64,000 bases of DNA from Hydrangea macrophylla (taxonomy: Eukaryota; Streptophyta; Magnoliopsida; Cornales; Hydrangeaceae): assembly GCA_033977485.1 (NCBI GenBank), contig CM066989.1, forward strand, positions 98,599,887 to 98,663,886, read 5' to 3'. This document shows, in pieces, positions 37,291 through 47,575 of the stretch (position 1 is the first letter of the stretch; every line of letters starts with the position of its first letter). The notes below the pieces were generated by a model. The model was not told the origin of the DNA and did not search any database. It saw only the letters and a list, made by a program, of their open reading frames with translations. A program made the translations under genes and the position numbers.

Positions 37291-39521
37291 ACACCCCATT
37301 ACTCCTCATTTTGGGGGAGTCAAATGTAAGTTTTGAGAAAGTTTGGGAGAGAAAGTTGTAGAGATAAAGTTAGAGTAGAGAGAAAAGAAGCATTCTTCTT
37401 TGATTTTCAAAACAAAAGTGAGTTCTAACTTTGTTTTTTACTTCATTACTTCCATTTATTTCAACATTCAATACTCCCAACCACCATTTTAGTGAGCATT
37501 CAAGAAAGTGGAAGCTTCTTCCATGTCTAGTGTCAATACATATGAGTGAAACACCAACCTACAAGTTCATGCTTCATGAATATCATCTATTGATCATCAT
37601 CTATTTGCTTGTTTATTTATTGTTTATCTCTTCTTACCCCATTTCTTTTTGTCTTCTTTTATTTACTTATTAGTTCATCATCATCTAAGTGATGACATGA
37701 AGTTTGGGGTGAGTGAATCCTTATGGATAGTAGCTCTTGACCTCAAAAACATGTTTGATAGATGATGATCATAACCTCAATACTTCCAAGGTATCCTTGG
37801 AATGTATTGAAGTTATGTTAAAAAATAGAATAAATCTCTCCAACAATCTTGGAGATTCTTAATGATGAGTTTGGTGTTAGTATTCTAAGTGGTCATAATC
37901 CTTATTGAGTGTTGGAAATATGTTTTCAAAACATCTATTTCAAAACCCCCCTCTCAATCCCTCTCATTTGATTTCAAGAAATAAAACTTTGTTTTCTTCA
38001 ATATCTCTAAAACAATGACCCAAAACAGTGAGCTGTTCAGATTCAGAGATTTGTTTTGAATTAAATACTCAAGTTATGATGATGAAACCACTTGGAAAAC
38101 CTTCCTAATACATCATGGTTTGTCCCTAATTTTTCCCATCAATTATAGAAATATGAGAGTATTTGTTTTGGATGTGAGAAGTTCACATTCATAATCTGCC
38201 TCTGTTCTCACAGAATGTTCACCCAACTTCTTGCACTTATTCTGGACATTTTCATCACTGTACATATACCTTTTCTATTTTTTTTATAAAACTTTGGTGT
38301 CTTAGGAAACTTTTGGTATATAATGGGTCATCATAAACCTTTTCTTTGATTTATGAAAAATCATACAAAATCAGTCAACAGTGCAGCTTTTGTTTCTGAG
38401 TCATGTGTACATTCTGATTTTTTTCTTTTAATCTGTGATAGCTATTGATGTTTGGCTTTTTGGGTTATTTTCTAGACACAATAAGAATGATCTCAGATTT
38501 TTCTCACATTTTTCTAGGCACGTTTGACCTCCCATTATAATGTTGCAAAGTGCCATATGCAGTCTGTCCACTATTCACAGCAAGCACATTTCAACTTTTA
38601 TTCTTTGATTTGATGCTCATATGCATTCCAAATTAGCTCACATCTTAGGAAGTAGTTCATACTACATTTGTATATATCCCATGTTGATTTAATCTATTCA
38701 TTCATGCACATTTTAGACTTCTAAGTCATTTTAAGAAATCCATGAACACAAAACACACTACAACCTTTGCACATTTTTAGGTTCATACAATACATTCATG
38801 CAAGATTTGGGGTTTTTGTAACTCTTAATCCAAGAAGATTATAAGGAATGAACTTGATCACACGTTCATGCTTCCCCTCGATCTAATCATCCTTTCTCAT
38901 CCGTCCCGGGGATTGAGAGATCTTCTTTCCTCAAAAAAAATAACATGCATCATTCTAGTTTGCTAAGCATATTTTGATTTCTTTAATTATTTGCTTCAAG
39001 AACAATTTATGTCCCCTTTAGATTAGGAAAACTTGATTAATTGATATATGATTAGACGATTTTTCCTAGGTTTATTTGTGTGATTTTCACTTTACATTGT
39101 ATGATATTTGGCTTAGATCTTATGAATGATATCTTATCTTTTGATCTTCCAATTTCAAGTTTTCTTATGTGATGTAATATACTACAATAGTATTAATTGT
39201 CGAACCAAACATAGTATAAGATGATTATTTGGATGCTAATTGAGGCCCGTCGAAAGACGGGGCGAGTTGAGGGTGTTTTAGTCGCGACAAAGGCTCCTTC
39301 CTCACTCGTACCAAAACCCCGAACCAAGTTCTTTGGTTATGAAGGGCCGGTGCCCTTATCCGCTTGGGTGAGTCAAAATTAGGTTTCTTGGTTCCTTAAA
39401 GACCAAGTGGCGACTCTGTATCTGTTTTCAACAGACCTTTCGTTTTCTTTCCTTGATTCAAATCAATTTCAAAACAATCTCAAACAAGAGAGGAGTGGTC
39501 CGAAGCCCGGTATCCACAATC

Positions 39522-39539
39522 TGGCGACTCTGCTGGGGA
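39522..39539 (+). other. Primer binding site of element C
   Basis: TGGCGACTCTGCTGGGGA starts three bases after the LTR. This type of site is known from Ogre-like elements, where a tRNA-Arg primer is reported; the tRNA identity is from memory of the family and was not checked. Confidence 0.75.
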
Positions 39540-40756
39540 TTTTTATTTTAAAAACAAAATAATACAGAGGTTTGACTCATAAGAAGCATCCTTAAAATCA
39601 TCTTTTTACTGTGTTTGGTTCACTGCATTGCACTCTTGTATTTCCCCCCTCCGACTGTGTCTGAAACGCGGCGCTGACATTGTTCAGGTCTTGCTGTGCC
39701 AGGGCACAAGTCACCGTTGATACTGTACCTTCCAAGGTATATCAAAAAGAGTAAAAACCTCCGTACTGTCTCCCCGACGGTATATTGGAACTCTCGTCAA
39801 CGGACCCTCTTTGACTAAACCCAGCCTTTGCATATAGATTCCTGTAGAACCTTTCATAGGACTGTTCATTTATCTTTTCAGATAGGACAACATGATATAA
39901 CTGCTGTATGCCCTGATGGGATTACCTGAGCGATGTAGACGCTTGTGTGACATAGAACAGAACCTCTTTCTTATGATTCCCAAGGCAATCACTCACATGT
40001 GGTCACATTGAGTTGACCTGCCTAAGCATCATGACAAGGATGTCTGCTCCATGCTCGCAAAGATATACACCGCAAACCTTGTTTGTCGGTCTTGAGACAT
40101 AGGAGTATGAAAACCTACTAGAGAGTATGATCACTATAACCGTACTTACCAGTTTCCCCAGAAACTCTGTCCAAATATCCCAGATATGACCACATTAACC
40201 AGTTTCCCCCAGAAACTCTGTCCAAATATCCCAGATATGACCACATTAACCAGTTTCTCCCAGAAACTCTGTCCAAATATCCCAGATATGACCACATTAA
40301 CCAGTTTCTCCCAGAAACTCTGTCCAAATATCCCAGATATGACCATATTGACCAGTTTCCCGCAGAAACTCTGTCCAAAATTTCCGAAGTATCTCGGAAA
40401 CCCATGTCATCCCTTGGTGATCATACTAGAAAGTAAGGTTAGCACACTCTGTATAGCTAGGACCTTATTTGTTTAGCTGCTATCTGTTAGAAATAGGAGC
40501 ATCATATAGATTAGGGCTTACATCCGCATGTTTGTCCCATTTGCATGCACCATTCCCCATCAATTTGCACTCACTGTTTCGAGTCGGTCCACATCACTAT
40601 CTTTGTCTAGAGTCACCACTGTCAAAGATCTAATCTAGCCCTTTCAAAATCTGTCAGGACAGTATAGATTCCCAAGGTCAACAGTCAGGGTCTTATTCGT
40701 GGGTCAGAAGTGCGGATAATCGGTTAATCAGAATCAGTCCGACAGCTTACGTCAGC
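39540..40756 (+). other. Leader of element C between PBS and gag, with 51 bp tandem repeat
   Basis: No long ORF that could be the Ogre ORF1 is present. 40146-40380 holds five copies of a 51 bp unit (AGAAACTCTGTCCAAATATC at 40160, 40211, 40262, 40313 and 40364). 51 is divisible by three, so the array is open on both strands (40118-40405 and 40186-40476). I regard these as by-products of the repeat. Confidence 0.8.
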
Positions 40757-41710
40757 ATGAATAGGGAAGAGTTGGAAAACAAGGTTACTGAATTGGGAGC
40801 GACTATAAGCCAACAATCAGACAATCTAGCCCAAGTCCTAAAATTCATGGAAGAACTGAAGCAGCAACAGCCGCGACCTCCGCCCGAGTTTCCGCCACCA
40901 GGGTTTGAACCTCCTCTACATGAGAATAATGGGGAGGAAAACTGGTTTCAAGGGGTCCCACCGCTTACGTATGAGAAGAAGCTCCAAGAAAAATTGGACA
41001 AGGTCGATAAACTGGAAAGCGTACTCAGAAAAAGCAAGGGTATCGACGATTACATGTTGGATCTGGAAGGCCTCTTCGAGCCTGTCAAGCTGAAACTGCC
41101 AGAGAATTTCAAAATGCCTGCCATCGATCGCTTTGATGGAACGGGAAACCCGAAAAGCCACGTGAAGCTATGTATGAGTATCTTCCAGTCCATGGGTTGC
41201 ACCCACGAGCACATCGCGATGCTATTCCCACAAACTCTGGCAAAATCTGCACTATCGTGGTTCCTAACCTTGGAAGCCTCCAAAACCCGGGCCTGGGAGG
41301 ACATTGTTCGAGTTTTTGTCGATCATTACTCTTACAATCAAGAGCTGGACGTCACCGTCAGGGATTTGGAAACAACCCGGCAAAGCAACAATGAATCCTT
41401 CGCTGCATTTCTGAGCAGATGGAGGAACAAGGTAGCCCAAATGACCCACCGGCCAATCGAGAAAGAACAGGTAAGGATGCTCATCCGGAATCTGCAGCCG
41501 CTCTATCATGAGAAATTATTCTACCAGTCCATCTCCACCTTTGAGGAGTTGTTTGAAGTCGGAACCCGAATCGAAGATGCTATCAGGGAGGGGAAGATTA
41601 AAAAGGAAGACCCTCCGAGTCAGCCAAGAAGACCCAACTACTCCCGGAATCCCCCGGATGTCAATGCCCTTAGCGGCCAACCCATGGCATATCCTCCAAG
41701 GCCATACTAA
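40757..41710 (+). CDS. gag: Gag of element C (317 codons before an in-frame TAA)
   Basis: This is the structural protein of the virus-like particle. From the ATG at 40757 it has a short coiled-coil-like N-terminus, a proline-rich stretch (residues about 36-52), a gag core with ALSWFLTLEASKTRAWEDI and FAAFLSRWRNKVAQM (about 170-230), and a basic, proline-rich tail. The frame stops with TAA at 41708-41710. The same frame then stays open for 165 bp without a stop and runs directly into the pol ORF. That makes this stop a point mutation or a readthrough-type gag/pol boundary, not a frame change. The zinc-knuckle-like motif lies beyond the stop. No upstream ATG is better placed. Confidence 0.85.
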   Translation: MNREELENKVTELGATISQQSDNLAQVLKFMEELKQQQPRPPPEFPPPGFEPPLHENNGEENWFQGVPPLTYEKKLQEKLDKVDKLESVLRKSKGIDDYMLDLEGLFEPVKLKLPENFKMPAIDRFDGTGNPKSHVKLCMSIFQSMGCTHEHIAMLFPQTLAKSALSWFLTLEASKTRAWEDIVRVFVDHYSYNQELDVTVRDLETTRQSNNESFAAFLSRWRNKVAQMTHRPIEKEQVRMLIRNLQPLYHEKLFYQSISTFEELFEVGTRIEDAIREGKIKKEDPPSQPRRPNYSRNPPDVNALSGQPMAYPPRPY

Positions 41711-41875
41711 CCCTCCAACCAGGCAAATTCCTCCAACCGTCCTTTCCAGAAAAAGCCCCTTCGCAGTTTTGCCAAGCTAGAAATCTCTCTCTCCTCAGCC
41801 CTAGATCGCCTCCTCAAAAAAGGCCATCTCCAATTACTCCAGCTTCGAAATACCCCGCCCCCGCCTAACTGCGAT

Positions 41876-44800
41876 ATGTCCAAGCGATGTACTTACCACC
41901 AAGCCCCCGGCCATAACACTGATGATTGCATGCGCCTCCGCCACGACATCCAAGACCTCATCGACCAGAATATCATCGAGCCGCCACCAAAGCAGCCTCA
42001 TATCACCCAAAATCCCCTACCAAACCACCAAAATGTCAACCTCATTGAGTCCAGTCCCGTACCCTTCAACCCTGCTACTTATATCACCCCCCTAGGACAA
42101 CCCTTGCTTTGCATTGACATCCCGGATTCTGAGGGGATTCATCTGATCGGAGGGGAGAATGACGAGTGGCAGCAGCAGCTTGACGACGAGCAGGACTTGT
42201 TCTTCCTAGAAGAGCATGACCTTGGGGCGGTAGACCTCAAATGGTATGATCCTAACGACGAGAGTGATGCTTCCATCTGGAATGAGCCAGAAAAGCCATT
42301 TGTGGGAACGGATTGTGATTGGTTTAAAAAGGATGGGACTGTAGAAGGGCCTACTCCTGCTGAGATTGATCACCTAACCAGGTCAGGCCGCCATTACCAG
42401 CCTCCACAGCCTGCCACCGAAGCCATCGAAAAAGGTCCAGTTAAAGACAAAGGGAAAGGCAAGATGGATGAGGTCATCGAAGAAGACAATGAGCTGATCA
42501 AGCAGCTAAAGAAAACCCAAGCGCATCTCTCGATGTGGGATATTATGGTGACATCCTATAAGCACAGGCAAGCCGTGTTAAATGCCTTGGCTGGGATTGA
42601 AGTCCCCATCGACGCCGCGCCGGAGGACATGGTAGCTTTCTTGGGTGCACTTACCCCCGACCCCATCATTACATTCTCCGACGAGGACCTGCCGCCAGAG
42701 GGATCCGCGCATAACAAGGCGTTATACATTACCGTGGGATGTAAGGAGCAACAGGTGCCGTTTTGTCTAGTCGATACAGGTTCTGCTTTGAATGTTTGTG
42801 CCTTAAGAACTGCCACTGCTTTGGGGGTCAGTATCCTCGACATTACGCCATCTGTGCAATCCGTGAGAGCCTATGACAACACTAGAAGAAATGTGATGGG
42901 AACTGTTTCTCTCCAAATCCGGGTAGGATCTTTGGTGAGCACCGAGATTTTTCAAGTCATGGACATACCTGCCTCGTTCAATCTGCTGATTGGAAGACCC
43001 TGGCTTCATGCCAACAAAGCTGTATCATCCACTGTGCATCAAATGATCAAGTACATTCATGAGAGGGAGGTAAAGGTCATCCTCGGTAATAGTTGGGGAA
43101 GTGAGGCCTTCCCGAATTACGCTCCCATTTTTGAAGTCCAAATACCTGAACTGGAAGAAGGAGAAATCGGAGGATTCTTCATGGAAGAAGTTCATGTGAT
43201 CGAAGACGAAGACCGATTCCCTGAGGTCCACTCCGCAGTCGTCAACATTGTCCGTAAGATGAACTACTTCCCCGGAATGGGGTTGGGTCGGCGCCAGCAA
43301 GGAATTCGGGAATTCCCGCAGATCAAAGGACAACAAGGCACTTTCGGGTTGGGGTACAAGCCCACTGATGAGGACGTCGAGCTACAAAGGCCATGGAAGA
43401 AGAGGGTGAAGGGTCTCCCGCCATACCGCAAGACTTTAAATGGACAATTCGTCAAGGAAGGGGATGATTTCCCTTACTTCGGGTTCCCTGAACCATGGAT
43501 CCATCGAACCACCGGGAGAAGGCACCCTGGGCTTGAAATCTTCGCTGACTGCGAGAGGCCCCCATATCAAGACCCGTTCTACCCCGAAGAAGTTGGAAAG
43601 ACCCCAGAGGAAGACTGGTTAAAATACCTTGACACTGAGGCGATCAAGAAGATGTGGGAAGAATCCGCTGAAGAAGAAGAGAAGAAGAGGGCCAAGAGCC
43701 AAGATGATCAGATCAAGCCTGCTGAGGAGGGTCTGAGCAACCAGGCTGTAGAGTCATCTATCTGTGTCTCCCAATCCCCTATTCCCCCGGAGTCTGTACT
43801 ACCAATTATCGAGTCTGTACCAGAGTCGGCTGCTGTAAGCCCACCACTATCCAATGTAATCACTTCACCTGTCATGAATGAAATGAAAGACGATTCTGCT
43901 TACTCCTCTGTGTCTAACACTTGTGAATGCACAGATCCCTCCGAGGATATCTCAATTGAATTTAAGCAACTAATCGAAAAACCACCTGCTTATGAAATAA
44001 TCGAAGATACTTTATCAGTTAACCTAGGTAAAACAGATAATCCACAAATTGTGCAAATTGGCTCAACTCTTAATAAAGAAGAAAAGGAAAAATTAACCCT
44101 CTTGCTAAAAGAATTCAAAGATGTTTTTGCTTGGTCTTACGAAGACATGCCTGGGGTCGATCCCGACATCGTCCAACATCATATTCCTCTCCTCCCTAAT
44201 TCTAAACCTGTCAAGCAGAAACTGAGGCGCATAAGACCGGAATGGGCACTCAAGGTTAAAGAAGAGTTGGAGAAGCAGTTCAAGGCAGGGTTCATCATTG
44301 TCACCGAATACCCGGAATGGGTTGCCAACATCGTGCCAGTCCCGAAGAAGGATGGGAAAGTTCGTGTGTGCGTCGACTTTCGTGATCTAAACAAGGCCAG
44401 TCCCAAGGACGACTTCCCGCTTCCCCACATTGACGTTTTGGTAGACAACACCGCAGGACATGAGCTACTGTCTTTCATGGATGGCTTCTCAGGGTATAAT
44501 CAGATTCTAATGGCGCCAGAAGATCGGGAAAAGACGACGTTCACCACCCCTTGGGGAACCTACTGTTATAGAGTAATGCCCTTTGGGCTCAAGAACGCGG
44601 GGGCAACATACCAAAGAGCTGCCACCACTCTGCTGCATGATATGATTCACAAAGAGGTAGAAGTATATGTAGACGACATGATTGTAAAATCCAAGGATAG
44701 AGAAGGGCACCTGGTAGCGCTGGAAAAGTTCTTCGAAAGGTTGCGCAAATACAAGATGAGGCTGAATCCAAAGAAATGCACTTTCGGCGTAACCTCCGGT

Positions 44801-45775
44801 AAACTCCTGGGTTTTCTCATCACACAAAGGGGAATAGAGGTGGACCCCTCTAAGATCAAGGCAATCCTCGAAATGATGCCACCACGGAATGAAAAAGAAG
44901 TACGAGGGTTCCTCGGAAGAATCCAGTTCATCAGCCGTTTCATTTCTAAGCTCACAGCTACATGCGATCCCCTGTTCCGATTGTTGAGAAAAGGGGAGAA
45001 GTTCCAATGGGATGACCAATGCCAAGCCGCTTTCGACAAAATAAAAGCCTACCTTCAAAATCCACCTGTCCTTTCACCACCCGCTCCTCATAAGCCCTTA
45101 TTCCTTTACCTGTCTGTCTCCGAAAATGCCATGGGTTGCATGCTAGCCCAAGAAGGAGAAGAAAGCCACTCCGAAAAAGCCATATATTACCTCAGCAAGA
45201 GGATGACTGGGTATGAGCTCAACTATTCTACCCTCGAAAAAACGTGTTGGGCCTTGGTTTGGTGTACTCGCCGACTGAGGCACTACATGCTGGCCTTTCC
45301 GGTTGTGCTCATATCCCGCATGGATCCTCTAAAATACCTTCTCGAAAAACCCGCCCTGACCGGTCGTATATCCCGTTGGTTACTTCTATTATCCGAATTC
45401 GATATCAAGTATGTTACGAGCAAGTCAGTAAAAGGGAGAACTGTAGCTGAGCATCTCGCAGAACATGCCGTTGACTCCGAAGAAAGTGGGGACTTTCCGT
45501 TTCCAGACGAGAGCATCATGGAAATCAAGGAAGAACAGTGGAAGTTGTACTTCGATGGAGCAGCCAACATGAAGGGATACGGAGTAGGGATGATTCTCGT
45601 ATCACCAAGCGGGGACCACACTCCGTTGGCAGTCAAGCTCAATTATAACTCCACCAACAACACCGCTGAGTATGAAGCATGCATTCTGGGAATGGAAGCA
45701 GCCTTAGAGCTGAAAGTTCAGAAGTTGGATGTCTTCGGGGATTCAAACCTCATCATATCACAAGCCAGAGGATAA
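41876..45775 (+). CDS. pol: Element C protease, reverse transcriptase and dual RNase H polyprotein
   Basis: The ORF has 1299 residues and is in frame with gag upstream and integrase downstream. A zinc-knuckle-like motif is near the start (CTYHQAPGHNTDDC). The aspartic protease active site VDTGSALNV is at about residue 299. A G-patch-like glycine-rich segment (MNYFPGMGLGRRQQGI) lies at about 462-500. Reverse transcriptase runs from about 775, with VCVDFRDLNKASPKD and the catalytic YVDD at about 930. The gypsy RNase H follows at about 1070-1180 (YLSKRMTGYELNYSTLEKTC). A second, archaeal-type RNase H starts at about 1220 (LYFDGAANMKGYGVGMILVS, then NNTAEYEACILGMEAAL). TAA at 45773-45775 cuts this second RNase H near its end. 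The dual RNase H is diagnostic of the Tat lineage. I saw no clear intron. Confidence 0.9.
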   Translation: MSKRCTYHQAPGHNTDDCMRLRHDIQDLIDQNIIEPPPKQPHITQNPLPNHQNVNLIESSPVPFNPATYITPLGQPLLCIDIPDSEGIHLIGGENDEWQQQLDDEQDLFFLEEHDLGAVDLKWYDPNDESDASIWNEPEKPFVGTDCDWFKKDGTVEGPTPAEIDHLTRSGRHYQPPQPATEAIEKGPVKDKGKGKMDEVIEEDNELIKQLKKTQAHLSMWDIMVTSYKHRQAVLNALAGIEVPIDAAPEDMVAFLGALTPDPIITFSDEDLPPEGSAHNKALYITVGCKEQQVPFCLVDTGSALNVCALRTATALGVSILDITPSVQSVRAYDNTRRNVMGTVSLQIRVGSLVSTEIFQVMDIPASFNLLIGRPWLHANKAVSSTVHQMIKYIHEREVKVILGNSWGSEAFPNYAPIFEVQIPELEEGEIGGFFMEEVHVIEDEDRFPEVHSAVVNIVRKMNYFPGMGLGRRQQGIREFPQIKGQQGTFGLGYKPTDEDVELQRPWKKRVKGLPPYRKTLNGQFVKEGDDFPYFGFPEPWIHRTTGRRHPGLEIFADCERPPYQDPFYPEEVGKTPEEDWLKYLDTEAIKKMWEESAEEEEKKRAKSQDDQIKPAEEGLSNQAVESSICVSQSPIPPESVLPIIESVPESAAVSPPLSNVITSPVMNEMKDDSAYSSVSNTCECTDPSEDISIEFKQLIEKPPAYEIIEDTLSVNLGKTDNPQIVQIGSTLNKEEKEKLTLLLKEFKDVFAWSYEDMPGVDPDIVQHHIPLLPNSKPVKQKLRRIRPEWALKVKEELEKQFKAGFIIVTEYPEWVANIVPVPKKDGKVRVCVDFRDLNKASPKDDFPLPHIDVLVDNTAGHELLSFMDGFSGYNQILMAPEDREKTTFTTPWGTYCYRVMPFGLKNAGATYQRAATTLLHDMIHKEVEVYVDDMIVKSKDREGHLVALEKFFERLRKYKMRLNPKKCTFGVTSGKLLGFLITQRGIEVDPSKIKAILEMMPPRNEKEVRGFLGRIQFISRFISKLTATCDPLFRLLRKGEKFQWDDQCQAAFDKIKAYLQNPPVLSPPAPHKPLFLYLSVSENAMGCMLAQEGEESHSEKAIYYLSKRMTGYELNYSTLEKTCWALVWCTRRLRHYMLAFPVVLISRMDPLKYLLEKPALTGRISRWLLLLSEFDIKYVTSKSVKGRTVAEHLAEHAVDSEESGDFPFPDESIMEIKEEQWKLYFDGAANMKGYGVGMILVSPSGDHTPLAVKLNYNSTNNTAEYEACILGMEAALELKVQKLDVFGDSNLIISQARG

Positions 45776-45796
45776 TGGAAAATAAAAGAAGAAAGG

Positions 45797-47269
45797 TTGA
45801 AGCCCTATCATGATCATCTCGACCAACTCAAAAGGCAGTTCGAAAATATCACATTCCTCTACTTGCCCAGGGAAGAGAACCAACTGGCAGATTCCTTGGC
45901 CACTCTAGCATCGATGATCAAAATTCCTGTAGGAGTCAGGATGATGCCCTTGGTAATTGAGCAAAGGTACGAGCCTTCGTTCAGCATGATCGCCACAATC
46001 GAAGAAGAAGAGAGTGAAACACCGTGGTACCAGGACATCTGGAATTTCATAGAAAAGGGGATGTACCCCCAAGAATCCACCGAGAGAGACAAAAGGGCAA
46101 TTCAAAGATTCGCAGCGCAATTCATCATTTGCAGCGGGAAACTGCTGAAGAAAGGATACAACGGTCACAACCTGACCTGCTTGTTTGGGAAGAGCTCCAG
46201 AAGAATGATGGAAGAAATACACGAAGGGGTATGCGGCCCACACATGAACGGCCACATGCTGGCCAAGAAAATCGTGAGACAAGGATACTACTGGACAACA
46301 TTGGAAAAAGATTGTTGCGAATACGTGAGAAAGTGTCACAAGTGCCAGATTCACGCAAACATGATGCACGTGCCGCCATCTCTTCTATACAGCATGACCT
46401 CGCCTTGGCCATTCTCCACCTGGGGAATCGATATTATTGGTGAAATCGTTCCGAAGGCCTCAAATGGAAATCGGTATATTCTGGTGGCCATAGACTACTT
46501 CACAAAATGGGTAGAAGCTGCATCTTACACCAAGTTGGGGGCCAAGGAAGTGGCCAAATTCATCAAGAGAAATCTCATCTGCCGTTATGGAGTTCCTCAT
46601 GAGATTATTTCGGATAACGGAAGTCATTTCAAGGCAGAAGTCAGGGACCTGTTCGAGGAATACAAAATCACCTATCACAAGTCATCGCCATACCGACCAC
46701 AGACCAATGGGGCAGTCGAAGCTGCAAACAAGAATGTCAAGGCCATACTGCAAAAATCAGCGGATACCTACAAAGACTGGCATGAAAAGCTACCATTTGC
46801 ACTTTGGGGATACAGAACATCGATAAGAACGTCCACGGGAGCGACTCCTTACTCGCTAGTGTATGGGATGGAAGCGGTACTGCCGGTGGAGATAGAATTA
46901 CCATCCCTACGCGTAATGGCGGAGTGTGAAATTTCTGAATCAGATTGGTTGAGAGAAAGGTATGAAGAATTGGCCCTCATAGATGAAAAGCGTCTGGCGG
47001 CAGTCGACCATGTCCGAATCTATCAGAAGAGGATAGCCCGTGCCTTCAACAAAAGGGTTCGCCCAAGGAAGATTGTCAAGGGCGACCTAGTCCTTAAGGA
47101 GTTGCGGGCTCCGATCTTTGATCCCCGTGGGAAGTTTAAGCCAAAATGGGTCGGCCCTTATATCGTCAAGACTGTTCTTTCCGGAGGAGCAACTTATCTC
47201 ATGGACCTCGATGGTGTTGAATTCAAAGAACCAATCAACATGGATCGCCTCAAAAAGTACTATGCTTGA
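45797..47269 (+). CDS. Element C end of RNase H and integrase
   Basis: 490 residues in the same frame as the preceding ORF, seven codons beyond its stop. The first about 40 residues complete the archaeal-type RNase H (REENQLADSLATLASM). Integrase follows. The HHCC zinc-binding module is at about residues 140-186 (CEYVRKCHKCQIH). The catalytic core has WGIDIIGEI (D at about 211), ISDNGSHF (D at about 273) and GAVEAANKNVKAIL (E at about 308), giving the D,D35E spacing. A C-terminal GPY/F-like module has KWVGPYIVKTV. No chromodomain follows, as expected outside the chromoviruses. All catalytic residues are present. The enzyme inserts the cDNA and makes the 5 bp target duplications seen at both ends. 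Confidence 0.9.
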   Translation: MKPYHDHLDQLKRQFENITFLYLPREENQLADSLATLASMIKIPVGVRMMPLVIEQRYEPSFSMIATIEEEESETPWYQDIWNFIEKGMYPQESTERDKRAIQRFAAQFIICSGKLLKKGYNGHNLTCLFGKSSRRMMEEIHEGVCGPHMNGHMLAKKIVRQGYYWTTLEKDCCEYVRKCHKCQIHANMMHVPPSLLYSMTSPWPFSTWGIDIIGEIVPKASNGNRYILVAIDYFTKWVEAASYTKLGAKEVAKFIKRNLICRYGVPHEIISDNGSHFKAEVRDLFEEYKITYHKSSPYRPQTNGAVEAANKNVKAILQKSADTYKDWHEKLPFALWGYRTSIRTSTGATPYSLVYGMEAVLPVEIELPSLRVMAECEISESDWLRERYEELALIDEKRLAAVDHVRIYQKRIARAFNKRVRPRKIVKGDLVLKELRAPIFDPRGKFKPKWVGPYIVKTVLSGGATYLMDLDGVEFKEPINMDRLKKYYA

Positions 47270-47282
47270 CTATCCAATAACC

Positions 47283-47575
47283 ATTCCTTTCAAGCCTTGC
47301 CTTGAACTACGCTCGACCTGATTCCCGCTCGGGGATACGTAGGCAACCACATCGGTTCGGTCGCTCCACCAAATAAAAAAAAAAATAACCTTTCCTTTCA
47401 AGCCTTGCCTTGAACTACGCTCGACCTGATTCCCGCTCGGGGATACGTAGGCAACCACATCGGTTCGGTCGCTCCACCAAATAAAAAATAAAAAAAAAAT
47501 AACCTTTCCTTTCAAAACCTTGGCCCGAACTACGTTGGACCTGATCCCCGCTCGGGGGTACGTAGGCAGACTTTC
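47283..47575. repeat. Three tandem units of about 110 bp after integrase
   Basis: The unit contains GAACTACG (47304, 47412, 47527), CTGATTCCCGCTCGGGGATA (last copy diverged) and CGTAGGCA. A fourth, remote copy is at about 53488-53535, close to the PPT. Such blocks recur in the 3' untranslated region of plant Tat elements as I know them. Confidence 0.85.

Larger units (their letters stand above)
36254..39518 (+). repeat. 5' LTR of element C
   Basis: 3265 bp, TGTAGACACC to GTATCCACA. Within it are the W-box array (36545-36760), two diverged tandem blocks starting CTTTCCAACGGTATATC (36826 and 36992), one GC-rich hairpin (about 37119), a TATA box (37284) and a U5 copy of the PBS core (39408-39418). 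Small ORFs inside are shared by both LTRs and show no domain. Confidence 0.95.

Noticed and set aside
37431..37673. 80-codon ORF repeated at 54913
   Set aside because: Present in both LTRs of element C only because LTRs are copies; no family resemblance.
40146..40380. Regular repeat with constant spacing, CRISPR-like at first sight
   Set aside because: No unique spacers; it is a head-to-tail 51 bp tandem repeat in a plant retroelement.
40118..40476. Repeat proteins on both strands before gag
   Set aside because: By-product of a 51 bp tandem repeat open in several frames; no start context or domain.
44507..45058. Minus-strand ORF of 183 codons within pol
   Set aside because: Shadow of the conserved RT frame on the plus strand; several similar antisense shadows occur across 41876-47269.
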